Assembly: GCA_009760855.2 (NCBI GenBank) | Contig: WPIO01000167.1 | Span: forward strand, 536,501 to 596,500 | From: Cristatella mucedo | Lineage: Eukaryota; Bryozoa; Phylactolaemata; Cristatellidae | DNA: 60,000 nucleotides | Direction of reading: 5' to 3' | Shown: piece after piece, positions 57,888 to 60,000 of the stretch | Position numbering within the stretch: the stretch's first letter is position 1 | Layout: each line of letters opens with the position of its first letter | Notes under the pieces: model-generated | What the model was told of the DNA's origin: nothing | Database searches by the model: none | The model's input: the letters and a program-made list of their open reading frames with translations, nothing else | Made by a program: the position numbers and the translations under genes

Positions 57888-58220
57888 CTCCAAACCGTCA
57901 GCTCGCCCGGCTCGCTCCAAACCGTCAGCTCGCCCGGCTCGCTCCAAACCGTCAGCTCGCCCGGCTCGCTCCAAACCGTCAGCTCGCCCGGCTCGCTCCA
58001 AACCGTCAGCTCGCCCGGCTCGCTCCAAACCGTCAGCTCGCCCGGCTCGCTCCAAACCGTCAGCTCGCCCGGCTCGCTCCAAACCGTCAGCTCGCCCGGC
58101 TCGCTCCAAACCGTCAGCTCGCCCGGCTCGCTCCAAACCGTCAGCTCGCCCGGCTCGCTCCAAACCGTCAGCTCGCCCGGCTCGCTCCAAACCGTCAGCT
58201 CGCCCGGCTCGCTCCAAACC
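57888..58220. repeat. 27-bp minisatellite, 12 identical copies plus a partial
   Basis: The unit begins ctccaaaccgtcagc and ends tcgcccggctcg. The twelve copies read identical by eye, with a partial thirteenth up to about 58220. Since 27 is a multiple of three, several frames stay open on both strands (LQTVSSPGS on plus, GLERAGRAD on minus). I regard these as by-products. Confidence 0.97.
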
Positions 58221-59104
58221 GACGCGCCGCCGCCGCCGCAATTACCGCTGAATTACCTATCGCCAACGCTAAATGGCCAATCTCAATGGAAACGCGCTCA
58301 CCCCGCCACACTTAAACCACTCTAATTGCGCCGTCACCTGCGCCGCTAGCCGTTCCCCGGGGGGGGGGGAGGGCGGGAGCGCGTCGCTTCGCCGTACGTC
58401 GCGGACGTCCCGCGGCCGGTCGGCGGTGATCGATAATTATAGATCCCTACTACCAGCCGCTGATTGATAAGAGCCGTCTGACGGGTCGAGCCGTGTCAAT
58501 AAAAGTAAGGGTGCGCGACAAAAGATTAGACAAAGAAGCTCGCAAGATTATTTAACTTGGGGCTCTATCGCCTTCCAATGCAAACTGACTCGGCCGGGCG
58601 CGGAGACACAGTATCGCTGGAGTAAAAGCGCGAAAGTCTGGCCGCCGCCGCAGACGAGAGTGGGCTAGCCAGCCTATCCCCTGCGACGACGCTGCCGACT
58701 CGCTGCGACGCTCGCGCTAGGCAGGATGGCGCGGCGGCAGCCGCAGCCGACGACCGCCGTGCCCGCGCTGCGCTATCGCTGCCGCGGCGGCGGCGGGCCC
58801 GCGAGTTAACGATAGCGCGGGCCGCGGCCGGATCCGTCTGCTCCGCAGAGCGCGTCCAACGGCGGCCGAGTCCACAGAGCCGTCTGCCGACGCGCGGCGC
58901 GACGGCAAGGCGTGTCAGCTGCCACGCTCGCGCGTCTAGTCAATTTCCCAGCAGACGGCCAGGGATAATGCTCAGCGCTGTACAATGGGAATCGCCGGCC
59001 TCCTAATCCTCGGCCGCCCACGCTCGGCTGAACCCACCAGGGACCACCCGCGGCGTGTCGCCAGGCGGCTCGCTGCCTTGCTCGCTCTCGCGCTTTCGCT
59101 CGCT

Positions 59105-59165
59105 CTCTCCTCCACCCTCTCTCGCTTCCTCTCTCTCTCTCTCTCTTTCCCTCTCTCTCACCCGC
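59105..59165. repeat. Short CT-rich tract
   Basis: CTCTCTCT-type sequence inside the GC-rich block, directly before caataaaggaggccgccatc. Confidence 0.75.
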
Positions 59166-60000
59166 ACCAATAAAGGAGGCCGCCATCTGCGTTTCGCACG
59201 CGCCACTGGCAAGAGGGCATCGCTCTTTGAGCGAGCGAGCGAGCGTCTCGCAGCGAGGGTTGGCGGCTACGGCTAGCGGCGACGCGAGCATGCACACCGT
59301 CAGCGGCGCGGGTGTCGCCACTCCGGCGAGTCCAGCTCGTCAGATGCCGCGGAGCGAGGACCGCAGACGCCGCGCCGACGTAGCTCGAGCGCGCGCGCGC
59401 GGGCGCGAGGGTGCGTGCGCGCGGATCGTCAAGCGGCGAAGCGGTCAACGTGCGCGAGCGACGGAGGGCGGTGCCGCGGCGGCGGTGGCGGCTGATGGCG
59501 TATTAGGAAGCATGTCAAAAAAGCGTCGATGCCACCGCGAGCGGGTTTCTTACGTGCCAGTACGACGCCGATAAAAGGGCCCGACGTACCTTTCTGCACG
59601 CGAGAGAGAGAGCTCAAAGCTCAATAGGCAACGCGAAAGCACAACGCCGTGCGCAGGCGTGGGCGACAACTGTAGCCACGCCGACTAATCCCGGCGATTT
59701 ATTGGCCCGTGGGTGGAGCCTCGGCGGTAGGGGGGGTGCCGCTGACGCAGGGGATAGGCGGAATGGTCCAGAAAGTTTCGCGAGCAAAGTTTCGACGGGA
59801 CGAAGGAGCTGCAAGAAGCGCAGCCTCCTTTCTTCGAGTTTCTATTTGAAGGCGGCTGTTTCAGGCCCCGCTTTTTTCCGCGGCTCTTTCCTTCTTCACC
59901 TGGCGGATTGATATTCAGACAGCGAAGAATCGACAGGACGGAGGGGGGAAATGACTTCGATGACCGCGAGCAGCTATCTATGGTCGTATCCTGTGTCCAG

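Larger units (their letters stand above)
56930..59911. promoter_or_regulatory. CpG- and GC-rich block, candidate promoter and first-exon region
   Basis: GC content and CpG density rise sharply and stay high. The block includes GGC, ACGC and 27-bp repeats. No open frame here shows a known domain. Two minus-strand donors are good enough for non-coding first exons: AAAG|gtacgt with exon end at 59590, and CCAG|gtgaag with exon end at 59900. The PCBP gene is the only gene found to the left on that strand, but linking them over 37 kb is a guess. A gene starting to the right of the window is equally possible. Confidence 0.4.

Noticed and set aside
57888-58220. CRISPR-like repeat array
   Set aside because: The repeats are head-to-tail without spacers and the context is eukaryotic.
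57546-58325. 259-codon open frame with LQTVSSPGS repeats
   Set aside because: The length comes from a 27-bp tandem repeat that is open on both strands. There is no known domain or splice context, so it is not called as a gene.

Overview
This is animal nuclear DNA, not a prokaryotic or organelle sequence. It has short exons with GT-AG splice sites, introns of 0.3 to 5.8 kb, abundant decayed LINEs and tRNA-derived SINEs, and very long dinucleotide arrays. The exon peptides resemble both vertebrate PCBP (hnRNP E) and insect Mub, which points to a bilaterian, most likely an invertebrate. I cannot name the species.

The one gene I can support is on the minus strand between about 21.9 kb and 0.45 kb. 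It encodes a three-KH-domain poly(C)-binding protein of the PCBP/Mub family. I rebuilt nine coding exons by hand, in transcript order: 21915-21814, 16011-15955, 15647-15531, 13095-12964, 10469-10341, 6976-6833, 5037-4950, 3293-2780 and 574-455. All eight introns are GT-AG and all phases agree. The total is 1403 coding bases, 467 complete codons plus two bases. The first exon holds a CAG-encoded polyglutamine tract and the start of KH1. A 57-base exon carries the KH1 GKKG loop. KH1, KH2 and KH3 are each split by introns. The KH2-KH3 linker is long, alanine- and glycine-rich, and contains an eight-unit (S-H-L-G-x) repeat encoded by a 15-bp minisatellite. The 3' end probably lies beyond base 1, although retention of the last visible intron would place a TGA directly after KH3.

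The rest is mostly repeats. One L2/CR1-like LINE family (here family 1) ends in an (ATT)n tail. A second (family 2) ends in an ACATT-type tail. SINE-A and SINE-B are two tRNA-headed families. The 3' end of SINE-A closely resembles the LINE family 1 tail, so the two look like a SINE/LINE partnership. There are nested insertions (53.6-55.1 kb) and two tail-to-tail LINE pairs forming large inverted repeats (25.3-25.9 and 27.8-28.3 kb). From 22 to 57 kb I see no convincing exon. Two GC-rich blocks (28.75-30.9 kb and about 57.0-59.9 kb) are the best places for upstream 5' exons or promoters. The second contains twelve identical copies of a 27-bp minisatellite. Nearly all other long open frames are shadows across simple repeats.
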